A DNA stretch of 45,000 nucleotides from Erythrobacteraceae bacterium CFH 75059. GTDB taxonomy: Bacteria > Pseudomonadota > Alphaproteobacteria > Sphingomonadales > Sphingomonadaceae. Numbering within the stretch: position 1 is the first letter of the stretch; each line of letters starts with the position of its first letter. Below, piece after piece: positions 33,259-42,554 of the stretch. The notes beneath the pieces are model-generated. The model had not been told where the DNA came from. It saw nothing but the letters and a program-made list of their open reading frames with translations, and ran no database searches. The position numbers and the translations under genes were made by a program. The DNA lies in contig SJSR01000004.1 of the NCBI GenBank assembly GCA_004331795.1, positions 1 through 45,000 of the forward strand, given 5' to 3'.

Positions 33259-33700
33259 ATGCCGTGTCCGTAGCCGGGTTCAGGGCGCGCGTTGCCCCGG
33301 TCTGCCGGGCGTCTTCGGCCGCTGCTTCCTCCGCGCGGATCCGCGCTTCCATCGCATCGACGTCGAGACCGGTTGCGCGGCCGAGCGAGCGGTAGATGGC
33401 CTTGCGCTCCTCCACCCGCTGCTCCTCCAGCCGCCGCAGCGCGTCCTGCACACGCTGGTTTTCGGCAATGGCGGCGGCGATCTCCTCCTCCGTCCGGTCG
33501 GGAGCGAAGCTGGTGACGTAGGTGATTTCGGGCCGCGCAGGCTCGGCATACATCGTGGCCGGAGCAAAGATGTAGAGCATCGTCCCCGTCAGCATCGCCG
33601 AGGCGGCAAGGATCGGCCAGCGCAGCGGGTCCGGGCGCCGGAACACGCGCCAGAAATCGGCAAGCCCGCCGCGCGGATCATATCGACTGATCATGCCCAT
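33248..33700 (-). CDS. Single-pass membrane protein, hypothetical
   Basis: A 150-residue protein with one central membrane helix (WPILAASAMLTGTMLYIFA), followed by a periplasmic part with a coiled-coil-like charged stretch (EEEIAAAIAENQRVQDALRRL). No named family is assigned. ATG 33700 or 33694 may start. It is upstream of ribD on the same strand and overlaps its start region. Confidence 0.7.
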   Translation of the reverse strand: MGMISRYDPRGGLADFWRVFRRPDPLRWPILAASAMLTGTMLYIFAPATMYAEPARPEITYVTSFAPDRTEEEIAAAIAENQRVQDALRRLEEQRVEERKAIYRSLGRATGLDVDAMEARIRAEEAAAEDARQTGATRALNPATDTASAR

Positions 33701-33772
33701 CGCAGGCAAACTAGGGTGCCGCGCGGCTCCCGCCAAGCCCGCAGCCATCGCCGCTCCGTGCAACGGAGGCGC

Positions 33773-34501
33773 TCAGCCCAGCGTGAACAGCGAGCGGCCG
33801 TGTGCCTGAAGCCATGCGTTCGCGTCCGCGACGCTGCCCTCGAACAGCGAGTCGAGACATGCGCGGAACGCGGGCGAGTGATCGAAATGCAGAAGATGCG
33901 CGACCTCGTGGGCGACGACGGCCCGCCGCACCGCAGGCGGTGCCTGCACCAGCCGCCAGTTCAGCCGGATCGTTCCGTCGGCGGCGCACGATCCCCACCG
34001 CCGCCGCGCGCGAGAGAGACGCACCGGCGCGGCTGCCAGGGACCGCTTGCGGCAGAAGTGGGCCGCGTCGCCTGTCATGATGCGGAGCGCCGTCTCCATG
34101 AGCCATCGCCGGACTCTGTCGGCAGCGTGCGCTCGCGGACCGCCCAGCCGCAGCGCGCCGTCCGCAAGGACAGGCTGCCGGGGCCGGCCCGCGGACCAGT
34201 CAACCGGCGTCCGCGTGCCGTGGAGCAGGATCCATCCGCGCGCGACCGGATCGCACACGCCGGGCGTGGCGAGGGACTGGCGCGCCAGCCAGTCGGCGCG
34301 GCTGCGGGCGAAAGCCAGCGCCTCGGCCGCCGCCGCTCCGGGCGGAAGCGTGACTTGGACGCAGGCGCCGTCCGGCCCGAGCCGCAGGATCATGCGGCGG
34401 GCACGGGCATGGCGGCGCAGGGTGAGCGGCAGGAGGCGTCCGGCGACCTCGACGGCGAGAGGTTCGGCCTGTCTAACCGCTCTGCCGGACCAGGTCGGCA
34501 T
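33773..34501 (-). CDS. YgjP/SprT-type M48-like metallopeptidase
   Basis: A 242-residue protein of the YgjP (DUF45) family. The zinc site is HEVAHLLHFDHSPAF, preceded by RRRWGSCAADGTIRLNWRL, the family's conserved RWGS motif. The natural substrate is not known for this family. ATG 34501 shares one base with the TGA of the YcgN-like gene, giving good start support. Confidence 0.9.
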   Translation of the reverse strand: MPTWSGRAVRQAEPLAVEVAGRLLPLTLRRHARARRMILRLGPDGACVQVTLPPGAAAAEALAFARSRADWLARQSLATPGVCDPVARGWILLHGTRTPVDWSAGRPRQPVLADGALRLGGPRAHAADRVRRWLMETALRIMTGDAAHFCRKRSLAAAPVRLSRARRRWGSCAADGTIRLNWRLVQAPPAVRRAVVAHEVAHLLHFDHSPAFRACLDSLFEGSVADANAWLQAHGRSLFTLG

Positions 34502-34950
34502 CAGGCCGGCGTGGCCGCCGCGTCGGGCCAGTCGCACACGTGATGCTCGAGCGGGCCGGCCTCGGATTCGCTGATGACGCGCCCGATGACCGACGCGCCC
34601 GCGCGCCGCACCGCGTCACGGTCGCCGCAGACGAGGTGATGCCATGGCGGCAGAGGTTGTCCCGCCGCCCGCAGCCGGTAGGCGCAGCTGGCGGGAAGCC
34701 ACGTCACGTCCTCGACGATGCGCAGGGTGAGGCGCAGGCAGTCGGGAACATGGGTGCGGCGGTTGGCATAGTCGCCGCACCGGGCGGTGCGGCGGTCGAG
34801 CAGCGCGCAGGCAACGTTGGTCTCGAGGATCTCGCCCGTGTCTTCATCCTCAAGCTTGTGCAGACAGCACCGTCCGCACCCGTCGCACAGCGCCTCCCAT
34901 TCGGCCGTGCTCAGCGCGCCGAGCGGAAGCTCCCAGAACCGCTCCCTCAC
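34501..34950 (-). CDS. YcgN-family cysteine-cluster protein
   Basis: A 149-residue protein with a zinc- or iron-binding cysteine cluster (CDGCGRCC, then CALLDRRTARCGDY, and a terminal CDW). The family (UPF0260) has no firm function. The start is GTG 34950, overlapping the SCO stop by 4 bases (GTGA); RERFWELPL is the family N-terminus. Part of the minus-strand series SCO - YcgN - YgjP. Confidence 0.92.
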   Translation of the reverse strand: MRERFWELPLGALSTAEWEALCDGCGRCCLHKLEDEDTGEILETNVACALLDRRTARCGDYANRRTHVPDCLRLTLRIVEDVTWLPASCAYRLRAAGQPLPPWHHLVCGDRDAVRRAGASVIGRVISESEAGPLEHHVCDWPDAAATPA

Positions 34951-35561
34951 CGGACCCAGCGCGCCAGCTCGTCGGCGATCGCCTCGGCCCCGCGGTCCGT
35001 CGGCAGGGTGGCGATCGGCTCCCCGTCGGGTCCGAACAGGTAGACGATGTTGGAATGGTTCATCAGGTACCCGCCGCCCGGCGAGTCCGGTCCGCGGCTG
35101 TAGAAGACGGCGAACCGCTTCGCCGCCTGTGCCACCTGTTCGGGCGTGCCGGTCAGGCCGAGAAGGTTCGGGGAAAAGGCGTCGGTGAACTCGCGCAGCA
35201 CCTCGGGCGTGTCGCGTTCCGGGTCGATGGTGATGAAGATTGGCTGCACCCGCGCGGCGCGGGCGGGCTGCTCCGCGGCGAACAGATCCAGCCCGCGCAT
35301 CGTGCGCTGCATGTCGGTGGGACAGACATCCGGGCAGAAGGCGTAGCCGAAATAGACGATGCGGTACCGGCCAGCGAAGTCGTTCCAGCGCACCGTGCGC
35401 CCGTTCTCGTCGGTCAGCGTGAAGTCCCCCCCGATGGCCGCCCCGGCAAGCGGCGGGTCGCCGGCGGGCGCGGGCGTGCACCCCCAGGTCGCGGCGAGCA
35501 GGAGAAGCGGCGCGGCGGCCCGGCAGACCCGGGCGAGGCGGAAGGTTGACGGTTGCGGCAT
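34947..35561 (-). CDS. SCO1/SenC-family copper protein
   Basis: A 204-residue thioredoxin-fold lipoprotein: signal LLLLAATWGC, copper site CPDVCP and the distal His in YLMNHSNIVYLFG. SCO proteins supply copper to the CuA site of cytochrome oxidase. ATG 35561 has GGAGAG upstream; an in-frame ATG at 35576 has no such signal. It overlaps the YcgN gene start. Confidence 0.93.
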   Translation of the reverse strand: MPQPSTFRLARVCRAAAPLLLLAATWGCTPAPAGDPPLAGAAIGGDFTLTDENGRTVRWNDFAGRYRIVYFGYAFCPDVCPTDMQRTMRGLDLFAAEQPARAARVQPIFITIDPERDTPEVLREFTDAFSPNLLGLTGTPEQVAQAAKRFAVFYSRGPDSPGGGYLMNHSNIVYLFGPDGEPIATLPTDRGAEAIADELARWVR

Positions 35562-35641
35562 GGCTCTCCAGTTCATGGTCTGCTAAGCGGGCACCCGCAA
35601 GTGCAAAGGCGGGTGACGGTGGCGGCGGAGACGATGGACCG

Positions 35642-36256
35642 ATGCGCAAGTGTGCGGTGAACCTGCTTGGAGGCGTTCTGGCGGCATGTGTGCTGTCCGG
35701 CAGCCCCCTCCACGCGCAGCAACTTTCCGAGGGAGTGACCTTTCTCAAGGCCGTGCGCGAGCGCGACGGCGCGGCGGTGCAGCAGGTGCTGCAGCGGCCC
35801 GGGACGACCCTTGTCAACACCCGCGATCTGACCACCGGACAGACGGCGCTGCACATCGTGACCGAGCGGCGCGACCTCACCTGGCTGCGCGTCCTGACAC
35901 GTGCGGGAGCCAATCCGAACATCGCCGACCGGCGCGGGGTGACGCCGCTGCAGATTGCCACCGGGCTTGGCTTCGTGGAAGGCGCCGCGGCGCTGCTTCA
36001 GGCCGGGGCGCAGGTGGACGCCACCAACCGCACCGGAGAGACGCCGCTGATCACCGCCGTTCACCAGAACGACGTCGACATGGTGCGGCTGTTGCTCAGT
36101 CACGGGGCGAAGCCAGACCGGTCCGACAACTCCGGGCGCACGGCGCTCGACTACGCGCGTCTCGCCGGCAGCCGCAGCACCCTCGTGCAGGAGTTCGACC
36201 GCGCCCGGCGCGAGCAGGCTGCGGCGTCGGCCGGCCGCTACGGACCGGGCAGCTGA
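35642..36256 (+). CDS. Secreted ankyrin-repeat protein
   Basis: A 204-residue protein with a signal peptide (VNLLGGVLAACVLSGSPLHA) followed by four or five ankyrin repeats (GQTALHIVTERRDLTWLRVL, GVTPLQIATGLGFVEGAAAL, GETPLITAVHQNDVDMVRLL). It probably acts as a periplasmic protein-binding factor. It ends 4 bases before the COQ9 gene and is likely in its operon. A lipoprotein-like Cys (LAAC) could be modified instead. Confidence 0.9.
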   Translation: MRKCAVNLLGGVLAACVLSGSPLHAQQLSEGVTFLKAVRERDGAAVQQVLQRPGTTLVNTRDLTTGQTALHIVTERRDLTWLRVLTRAGANPNIADRRGVTPLQIATGLGFVEGAAALLQAGAQVDATNRTGETPLITAVHQNDVDMVRLLLSHGAKPDRSDNSGRTALDYARLAGSRSTLVQEFDRARREQAAASAGRYGPGS

Positions 36257-36260
36257 GCGG

Positions 36261-36959
36261 ATGGCGGGCGAGGATGACGGCGGGCCGGGCCGCGACGGGA
36301 CGCAGGCCGCTCACGACCTGACGCTGGACGAGCTGCGCGAGCGGCTCGCCTCGGCACTCGCCGACGCGGCGGTGTTCGATGGCTGGTCGCGTGCAGCGGT
36401 GCGGATGGCGGCCGAGAGCGAAGGCGTCGACCCCGATGTGGCGGATCTCGCCTATGACGGCGACCGGATGCTGATGATCGAAAGCTGGATCGCCAGTGTC
36501 GATGCCGCGATGGTCGCGGCGCACCCGCCGGGCAGTTTCGACGGGGTCAAGGTGCGTGAACGGATCCGGCGCCTTGTTCTGTTCCGGCTGGAGCAGGTGC
36601 GGATGCGGGAGGAAGCGGTCCGGCGGGCGATGGCGATCATGGCGATGCCGCAGAACGCCGCCCGCGCCCTGCGCACCGCATGGCACAGCGCCGACCTGAT
36701 GTGGCGTCTGGCCGGCGACACGGCCACCGACTGGAACCATTACAGCAAGCGCGCGATCCTCGCCGGTCTCTACTCTGCCGTGCTGACGGTGTTCATCAAC
36801 GACCGCAGCGAGCAGAACCGCGACACGCACGCCTTTCTCGACCGCCGCCTGGACGGTGTCATGCGCTTCGAGCGGCTCAAGGCGTCCTTCACCCGGCCGC
36901 GGCGCGAGAGGTTCAGCCTGCTGCGCCTAGCCGGACGTCTGCGTTATCCGGAGCGCTGA
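36261..36959 (+). CDS. COQ9-family ubiquinone biosynthesis protein
   Basis: A 232-residue protein matching COQ9: helical throughout, with the conserved C-terminal segment [20 protein letters not shown] and [13 protein letters not shown]. In mitochondria COQ9 presents ubiquinone precursors to COQ7. Follows the ankyrin gene by 4 bases. Confidence 0.92.
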   Translation: MAGEDDGGPGRDGTQAAHDLTLDELRERLASALADAAVFDGWSRAAVRMAAESEGVDPDVADLAYDGDRMLMIESWIASVDAAMVAAHPPGSFDGVKVRERIRRLVLFRLEQVRMREEAVRRAMAIMAMPQNAARALRTAWHSADLMWRLAGDTATDWNHYSKRAILAGLYSAVLTVFINDRSEQNRDTHAFLDRRLDGVMRFERLKASFTRPRRERFSLLRLAGRLRYPER

Positions 36960-37108
36960 TCCATCCACCCGCGGCGGCGTTGCGCGCTGCCGCGCGCCGG
37001 GTTGCTTGTGGCGCCGGCGCGGGACTGCGGTTAAGAGGATTGTTGCATGACGATCGCGCCCGGCCGGGCGCAGCATTTCCGCTCCCATGCGGCACGAGAG
37101 GACGACGA

Positions 37109-37609
37109 ATGGCAGGCAGCGTGAACAAGGTGATCCTGATCGGCAATCTGGGCGCCGATCCGGAGGTGAAGAGTTTCCAGAACGGCGGCCGCATCGCCAA
37201 TCTGCGCATCGCCACGTCCGAGAGCTGGAAGGACAGAGCCACCGGGGAGCGCAAGGAGCGCACCGAGTGGCACAATGTGGTGCTCCAGTCCGACGGCCTT
37301 GTCGGCGTGGCCGAGCGCTACCTGCGCAAGGGTTCGAAGGTCTACATCGAAGGCTCCCTGCGCACCCGCAAGTGGCAGGACCAGTCCGGCAACGACCGCT
37401 ACACCACCGAAGTGAGTGTCGGCGGCATGGGCGGCGTGCTGACGATGCTCGACGGGCGCGGTGATGGCGGCGGACAGCGCGGCGGCGAGTGGAGCGGGGG
37501 CAGCGGGGAAGGCAGCGGCCGTTCCAGCTGGAGCAAGGGCGCGGACAGCCCGCCCGCACCGGCGGGCGGGGCGACCTACGACGACCTGGACGACGACATT
37601 CCGTTCTGA
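37109..37609 (+). CDS. ssb: Chromosomal single-stranded DNA-binding protein
   Basis: A 166-residue SSB: OB fold ([56 protein letters not shown]), a Gly/Ser-rich linker, and the canonical acidic tip DDDIPF. The linker and tip contrast with the element SSB at 10799. GAGAGG lies upstream of ATG 37109. Confidence 0.96.
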   Translation: MAGSVNKVILIGNLGADPEVKSFQNGGRIANLRIATSESWKDRATGERKERTEWHNVVLQSDGLVGVAERYLRKGSKVYIEGSLRTRKWQDQSGNDRYTTEVSVGGMGGVLTMLDGRGDGGGQRGGEWSGGSGEGSGRSSWSKGADSPPAPAGGATYDDLDDDIPF

Positions 37610-37663
37610 TCTGCCGGACCCGTCTCGGCGGCTTGTTCTGACCCGCGCCTTGTGCTTACTTCA

Positions 37664-37671
37664 TTAACCAT
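37664..37671 (+). promoter_or_regulatory. TTAACCAT, possible CtrA half-site
   Basis: An AT-rich patch before the GDSL hydrolase contains TTAACCAT, the CtrA half-site form in alphaproteobacteria. A single short match, so weak. Confidence 0.25.
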
Positions 37672-37696
37672 AAGAAAACGCACAAGGGGACAGGAC

Positions 37697-38686
37697 ATGA
37701 GGAAGGCGATTGCGGCTGTCGTCGGCGCGCTGGCGCTGTTTGCGGGAGGTCCGGGGGCAGCGCAGACGGCGCCACCCGTGCGGACACCGGGGATCACCTC
37801 CCTGACGGTCTTCGGGGACAGCCTCGTTGATGCCGGGAACGTCAACGCGCTCAATCCCGCGATTCCCAACCCGGCGCTCGGCTATTTCCAGGGGCGGTTC
37901 ACCAACGGCTACAACTACAACGACCTGCTCAGCATCGCCCTGTTCGGCGAGCCGACAACGGCGTCGCTGCGCGGCGGCACGAACTTCGCCTTCGGAGGCG
38001 CCCGGGCCACCACGACGTCGAACGTCCCGGACCTCGTTGAGCAGCTGGGGCTGTTCGGCGCCTATCTGGCCGGAGGCGGACGGGTCGATCCGACTGGACT
38101 GTTCATCCTCAACTTCGGCGGGAACGATGTCTTTGCCGCCATTCCGCCCGGCGCTCCGGCCGGGTACACGAGCGACAGCGCCTTCCTGCTGGACGCGGCG
38201 CGCACCTATGCCGGTGCCGTGCAGACGCTGAACGATCTTGGCGCGCGCACCATTCTCGTCACCGGCTTTCCCAACGCGACGCCTCCGGGCCTTGCCTTCG
38301 CGCAGGAGGCCGAGATCCTGCTGCTGAGCGAGCTGAGCCGCCTCAGCCTGTCACCGGATACCCGGCTGCTGACGTTCAGCTACCTCGATTTCTTCGGCCG
38401 GCTGGCGGCCGATCCGACGCAGTTCGGCCTGCCCGCCAATCTCAACCTGTCGACGACCTGCATCCAGGCGCGGGCGCAGCCGGACTGCACCGGCTTCTTC
38501 TCGTTCGACGGAACCCATCCCACCGCCGCCGTCCACCAGGCCGTCTTTCAGGACATGCAGCGGCAGTTCGGCTTTTCGGCCGCGGTGCCGGAGCCGCAGA
38601 CCTGGATGCTCCTGCTGCTCGGCTTCGGGGCGATCGGCGCCATGATGCGGCGCCGGTCCGGGGAAAGGGCGCCGCAGCCTGCCTGA
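37697..38686 (+). CDS. SGNH/GDSL hydrolase with PEP-CTERM-like anchor
   Basis: A 329-residue secreted esterase-like protein. Signal peptide, then GDSLVDAGNV (nucleophile Ser), NFGGNDVF (oxyanion Asn) and a C-terminal FDGTHPTAAVH (Asp and His of the triad). The end VPEPQTWMLLLLGFGAIGAM plus RRR is the PEP-CTERM form common in sphingomonads and would anchor or sort the enzyme at the surface. AAGGGGACAGG precedes ATG 37697. Confidence 0.92.
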   Translation: MRKAIAAVVGALALFAGGPGAAQTAPPVRTPGITSLTVFGDSLVDAGNVNALNPAIPNPALGYFQGRFTNGYNYNDLLSIALFGEPTTASLRGGTNFAFGGARATTTSNVPDLVEQLGLFGAYLAGGGRVDPTGLFILNFGGNDVFAAIPPGAPAGYTSDSAFLLDAARTYAGAVQTLNDLGARTILVTGFPNATPPGLAFAQEAEILLLSELSRLSLSPDTRLLTFSYLDFFGRLAADPTQFGLPANLNLSTTCIQARAQPDCTGFFSFDGTHPTAAVHQAVFQDMQRQFGFSAAVPEPQTWMLLLLGFGAIGAMMRRRSGERAPQPA

Positions 38687-38716
38687 GCACGCGACCGCGT
38701 CCGGCGCCGGCGCCGC

Positions 38717-39256
38717 TCAGTTCGGGCGCAGGCGCGCGAGGGCTTCGGCCAGCGCGCCCGCCGGCTGGTCGTCGCCGCCGATGCCGAAGGTTTCGCGGAC
38801 CGTCTGCGCATCGGGTCCGTGGGGGTAGGGGTCGAGGTGCAGGGCCAGCGTCTGCGCCATCGCCTCGCCCAGATCGGCGCTGTCGCCCGCAAAGGTGAAC
38901 TCGTCCGCGTCGTCGACAGGCGCGGTGACGGCCAGGGCGGCGGAAAGGTCGGCTGATCCGGCCGCTTCTTCGGGCACCAGCCGAAGGAACACCGGGGTGT
39001 TCACCGTCGCCGGAAACGGGGTGCCGGCCACGGCGCAGATCTGCCGCAGCGCGCAAGTCAGGGTGCCGGTCACGTCGAACGCTTCGCCGGCGGGAGCGAT
39101 GGACAGGGTCGCGGCAAGGCTGTCGATCCCGTCCAGACCAAGGCGCCGCGCCAAGGCGGCGCACTCCGCCGGCGACGCGGTCAAGGCGATGTCCCCGCGC
39201 GGCGGCGGCCGCAGGCGGACCGGCCGGCTCCATTCGGGCGCGGGGTCGCTGCTCAT
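38717..39256 (-). CDS. DUF177/YceD-family protein
   Basis: A 179-residue protein with the YceD signature (ALRQICAVAGTPFPATVNTP; acidic PVDDADEFTF; LGEAMAQTLALHLDPYPHGP). YceD proteins are linked to 23S rRNA maturation and usually sit beside rpmF, which is absent here. The ATG overlaps the end of the ubiquinol-cytochrome c chaperone gene by 4 bases. Confidence 0.9.
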   Translation of the reverse strand: MSSDPAPEWSRPVRLRPPPRGDIALTASPAECAALARRLGLDGIDSLAATLSIAPAGEAFDVTGTLTCALRQICAVAGTPFPATVNTPVFLRLVPEEAAGSADLSAALAVTAPVDDADEFTFAGDSADLGEAMAQTLALHLDPYPHGPDAQTVRETFGIGGDDQPAGALAEALARLRPN

Positions 39257-39783
39257 CCGATCCGCCCCGCGAGCACATCCGCATCCGATGTGTCTGCCAG
39301 ACGCGTGGCGAGGGCACGCAGCCTGTCGCCGAGCATCGCGGACAGTCCCTCGTCGGCAAAGGTGACGTTGCGGGCCACGGCCTGCCGGAACGCCGTCGCG
39401 TCCGAGCCGCGCAGCGCCTCCCGGTAAGCGCCCATCCGGCCGCCCAGCGTGCTCATCAGCCGGCCCATGTGCTTGCCGACCACCACGTCGTTGATGCCGA
39501 ACTCACGCAGCTGCCCGTCCATGTCCTCGACGAACAGTTCGATCAGGTGGGCGCTGGGTCCGCGCAGGTCCGGCACGTCCTCCATCCTCAGCACCACGAG
39601 CGCCATGACCGCCGTGATCATGTCGAACCGGCCCGCCACCGTGTCGGCGACACCGCAGGCGGCATACCACTCCGGCTCGCGCGAGATGGCCACCACCCGG
39701 TGCCAGAGCGGGCGGACGGCCTCGCGCGGATCGGCCTTCCCATGCCGGAGACGCCGGAAGAAGCCGGATCGGGTGAAGTGCAT
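39253..39783 (-). CDS. Ubiquinol-cytochrome c chaperone (CBP3/UQCC1 type)
   Basis: A 176-residue protein with the family core (ISREPEWYAACGVADTVAGRF, LVVLRMEDV, LFVEDMDGQLREFGIND). It helps assemble cytochrome b into the bc1 complex. The start at ATG 39783 is preferred over 39831; the longer form adds a basic N-terminal stretch. Overlaps the DUF177 gene by 4 bases. Confidence 0.92.
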   Translation of the reverse strand: MHFTRSGFFRRLRHGKADPREAVRPLWHRVVAISREPEWYAACGVADTVAGRFDMITAVMALVVLRMEDVPDLRGPSAHLIELFVEDMDGQLREFGINDVVVGKHMGRLMSTLGGRMGAYREALRGSDATAFRQAVARNVTFADEGLSAMLGDRLRALATRLADTSDADVLAGRIG

Positions 39784-40001
39784 CGGCCGTCGCCTGCCTT
39801 TCCTGTGCTGGACCGCATCGCCGGCGGTCATTCAGCGTCAATTCAACGCGCCCGCGACTATGTGGCGCGCCGCCAATGGCCGCGGCCGGCGGTGTGCGCA
39901 TTGCCACGCGGCGACGCGGCCCTTAAGGCGCAGGAACGATATAGAGGGCGCCTGCTTGTTGCCAAGCCGCCCCGCCAAGGAACGAGGCGAACCGCTTGAC
40001 C

Positions 40002-40508
40002 ATGACTGTGCAGCACACTCGCAAATCGCCGCGGCCCGTGCGGGGCGCGGCCATGCTCGCCGCCGCGGTGCTGGCGGCGGTTCTCACCTCGGGCTGCACC
40101 TCGATCCGCGAATCGCGCGGGTACATCCGCGACACGGTGCTGATCGACTCGATCGCGCCGGGAGTCGACAACCGGCGGTCGGTGGAGGAGACGCTGGGCC
40201 GTCCGTCCTTCGTAAGCCAGTTCGGGCAGCCCACCTGGTTCTACGTGTCGAGCGTGACGGCACGCGGACCCTTCCGCCAGCCGCGCATCGCCGATCACGC
40301 CGTGCTCGCCATCACCTTCAACGAGGCCGGCAATGTCGCCGCGGTCGAGCGTTCGGGGATGGAGCGCGTGGTGTTCCTCAACCCCGACGGCGCGCGCACG
40401 CCGACGGTCGGACGCGAGCGCGGCTTCCTCGAGGATCTGTTCGGCAACATCGGCGCCGTCGGTGCCCCCGGTGCCCAGCCCCCCGCAGGCGGCGGGCCGG
40501 CCGGCTGA
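40002..40508 (+). CDS. bamE: BamE/SmpA-OmlA-like lipoprotein
   Basis: A 168-residue lipoprotein (lipobox LTSGC near residue 35) with the SmpA/OmlA fold (IDSIAPGVDNRRSVEETLGRP, TWFYVSS). It is part of the outer-membrane beta-barrel assembly machinery. ATG 40002 follows an in-frame TTG at 39996; ATG preferred. Divergent from the chaperone gene. Confidence 0.9.
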   Translation: MTVQHTRKSPRPVRGAAMLAAAVLAAVLTSGCTSIRESRGYIRDTVLIDSIAPGVDNRRSVEETLGRPSFVSQFGQPTWFYVSSVTARGPFRQPRIADHAVLAITFNEAGNVAAVERSGMERVVFLNPDGARTPTVGRERGFLEDLFGNIGAVGAPGAQPPAGGGPAG

Positions 40509-40532
40509 GCAGGTCCGGCGCGGCGGTGCTTG

Positions 40533-40560
40533 CTTGATCGCGGCAGGCGTGCGCCCATAT
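40533..40560 (+). promoter_or_regulatory. RpoH-type (heat shock) promoter of hslV
   Basis: CTTG (40533-40536), 17 bases, CCCATAT (40554-40560): the alphaproteobacterial sigma-32 pattern. The hslV ATG follows only 7 bases after the -10 element. Confidence 0.55.
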
Positions 40561-40567
40561 CGGCGGC

Positions 40568-41128
40568 ATGCAGGAACACAGGGCGCGTCACGGCCTCGAA
40601 CAGTGGCACGGCACCACCATCATCGGCGTGAAGAAGAACGGCCGGACCGTCATCGCTGGCGACGGGCAGGTGTCGATGGGCAACACGGTGATGAAGCCCA
40701 ACGCCCGCAAGGTGCGGCGGATTGGGGACGGCGGCAAGGTGGTGGCGGGGTTCGCCGGCGCGACCGCCGACGCCTTCACCCTGTTCGAGCGGCTCGAGAA
40801 GAAGCTGGAGCAGTACAACGGCCAGCTGCTCAGGGCCGCGGTCGAGCTGACCAAGGACTGGCGGACCGACAAGTATCTTCGCAACCTCGAAGCGCTGATG
40901 ATCGTGGCCGATGCGCACAGCCTGCTGGTGCTGACCGGCAATGGCGACGTGCTCGAGCCGGACGCGGGCATCACCGCGATCGGCTCGGGCGGCAATTACG
41001 CGCTGGCAGCGGCCCGGGCGCTCGATGCCTACGAGGATGATGCCGAGACGATCGCGCGCAAGGCGCTGGCGGTGGCGGCCGACATTTGCGTCTTCACCAA
41101 CGGCAACGTGACGGTCGAGACCGTCTGA
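40568..41128 (+). CDS. hslV: HslV protease subunit
   Basis: A 186-residue peptidase of the HslUV complex. The N-terminal Thr after processing is in [21 protein letters not shown] and [13 protein letters not shown] are conserved. With HslU it degrades misfolded cytosolic proteins. No Shine-Dalgarno is seen before ATG 40568; a heat-shock-type promoter immediately upstream makes a leaderless mRNA likely. hslU follows after 67 bases. Confidence 0.97.
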   Translation: MQEHRARHGLEQWHGTTIIGVKKNGRTVIAGDGQVSMGNTVMKPNARKVRRIGDGGKVVAGFAGATADAFTLFERLEKKLEQYNGQLLRAAVELTKDWRTDKYLRNLEALMIVADAHSLLVLTGNGDVLEPDAGITAIGSGGNYALAAARALDAYEDDAETIARKALAVAADICVFTNGNVTVETV

Positions 41129-41195
41129 CCGCGCGCCTGCCCGCACCCGTGCCCCCATGTTTGCGTCCGCGTCGCGGATGGCAGGAAGGATCCCG

Positions 41196-42497
41196 ATGAC
41201 TGACCAGCTTACCCCCAAGGCCATCGTCGCCGCGCTGGACGAGCACATTGTCGGACAGCGCGAGGCGAAGCGCGCCGTCGCGGTCGCCCTTCGCAACCGC
41301 TGGCGGCGACAGCGTCTGCCCGCCGCGCTGCGCGACGAGGTCACGCCCAAGAACATCCTGATGATCGGACCGACAGGCTGCGGCAAGACCGAGATCAGCC
41401 GGCGGCTGGCCCGGCTTGCCGAGGCGCCATTCATCAAGGTGGAGGCAACCAAGTTCACCGAGGTCGGCTATGTCGGCCGCGATGTCGAGCAGATCGCCCG
41501 CGATCTCGTCGAGGAGGCGATCCGGCTGGAGAAGGACCGCCGGCGCGAGGCCGTGCGCGAGGCCGCCTCGGAAGCGGCCATGGACCGCCTGCTCCGCGCC
41601 CTCGTGGGGGAGAGCGCGTCCGAGGCCACCCGCCAGGCGTTCCGCGAACGGATCGTCCAGAACGCCATGAACGACACGGAGGTGGAGATCGAGGTCGCCG
41701 ACGCGCCGTCGATGCCCATGGACATCCCCGGCATGGGAGGAGGCATGGGGATGATCGACCTTGGCGACATGATGAGCAAGGCGCTCGGCAAGTCGCGCAC
41801 CAGGCGGCGCAGGCTGAAGGTTCCCGACGCCTGGGACAAGCTGGTCGACGAGGAGGCGGACAAGCGGCTCGATCCCGACGATGTGGCCCGCGTTGCACTA
41901 CAGAATGCCGAGACGAACGGGATCGTGTTCCTCGACGAAATCGACAAGATCGCCGTCAGCGACGTGCGCGGCGGATCGGTCAGCCGCGAGGGGGTGCAGC
42001 GCGATCTGCTGCCGCTGATCGAGGGCACGACCGTGGCGACCAAGCATGGGCCGATGAAGACCGACCACGTGCTGTTCATCGCCAGCGGCGCCTTCCATGT
42101 CGCCAAGCCGTCGGACATGCTCCCCGAACTTCAGGGTCGCCTGCCGATCCGGGTCGAGCTGCGGGCGCTGACGGAGGAGGACTTCGTCCGCATCCTGTCG
42201 GAAACGCGCGCCAATCTCGTCGAGCAGTACCGCTCGCTGCTCGCGACCGAAGGCGTGTCGGTCGTGATCACCGACGATGCGGTGCGCGAGATCGCCCGGA
42301 CCGCGGCGCATGTGAACGAAAGCGTCGAGAACATCGGCGCCCGCCGGCTGCAGACGGTCATGGAACGCCTCTTCGAGGAACTGAGCTTCGAGGCCGAGGA
42401 TCGCCGCGGCGAGACGGTGACGATCGATGCGGACTATGTGCGCGGACGGCTCGCGGAGATGGCGGCGAACACCGATCTGAGCCGCTACGTGCTGTGA
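41196..42497 (+). CDS. hslU: HslU ATPase subunit
   Basis: A 433-residue AAA+ unfoldase. Walker [10 protein letters not shown], Walker [12 protein letters not shown] and the C-terminal sensor region ([20 protein letters not shown]) are present. The I domain is the Met/Gly-rich stretch around 170-200. Partner of HslV. AGGAAGGA precedes ATG 41196. Confidence 0.98.
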   Translation: MTDQLTPKAIVAALDEHIVGQREAKRAVAVALRNRWRRQRLPAALRDEVTPKNILMIGPTGCGKTEISRRLARLAEAPFIKVEATKFTEVGYVGRDVEQIARDLVEEAIRLEKDRRREAVREAASEAAMDRLLRALVGESASEATRQAFRERIVQNAMNDTEVEIEVADAPSMPMDIPGMGGGMGMIDLGDMMSKALGKSRTRRRRLKVPDAWDKLVDEEADKRLDPDDVARVALQNAETNGIVFLDEIDKIAVSDVRGGSVSREGVQRDLLPLIEGTTVATKHGPMKTDHVLFIASGAFHVAKPSDMLPELQGRLPIRVELRALTEEDFVRILSETRANLVEQYRSLLATEGVSVVITDDAVREIARTAAHVNESVENIGARRLQTVMERLFEELSFEAEDRRGETVTIDADYVRGRLAEMAANTDLSRYVL

Positions 42498-42554
42498 GGC
42501 GCTGACGGCGGATATCGCGCCCGCGCCCCCGCTGTCGGCAACAAGCGCTCCGCG

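Noticed and set aside
31600-33300. FMN riboswitch near ribE/ribD
   Set aside because: No conserved FMN-riboswitch core seen in the leader.
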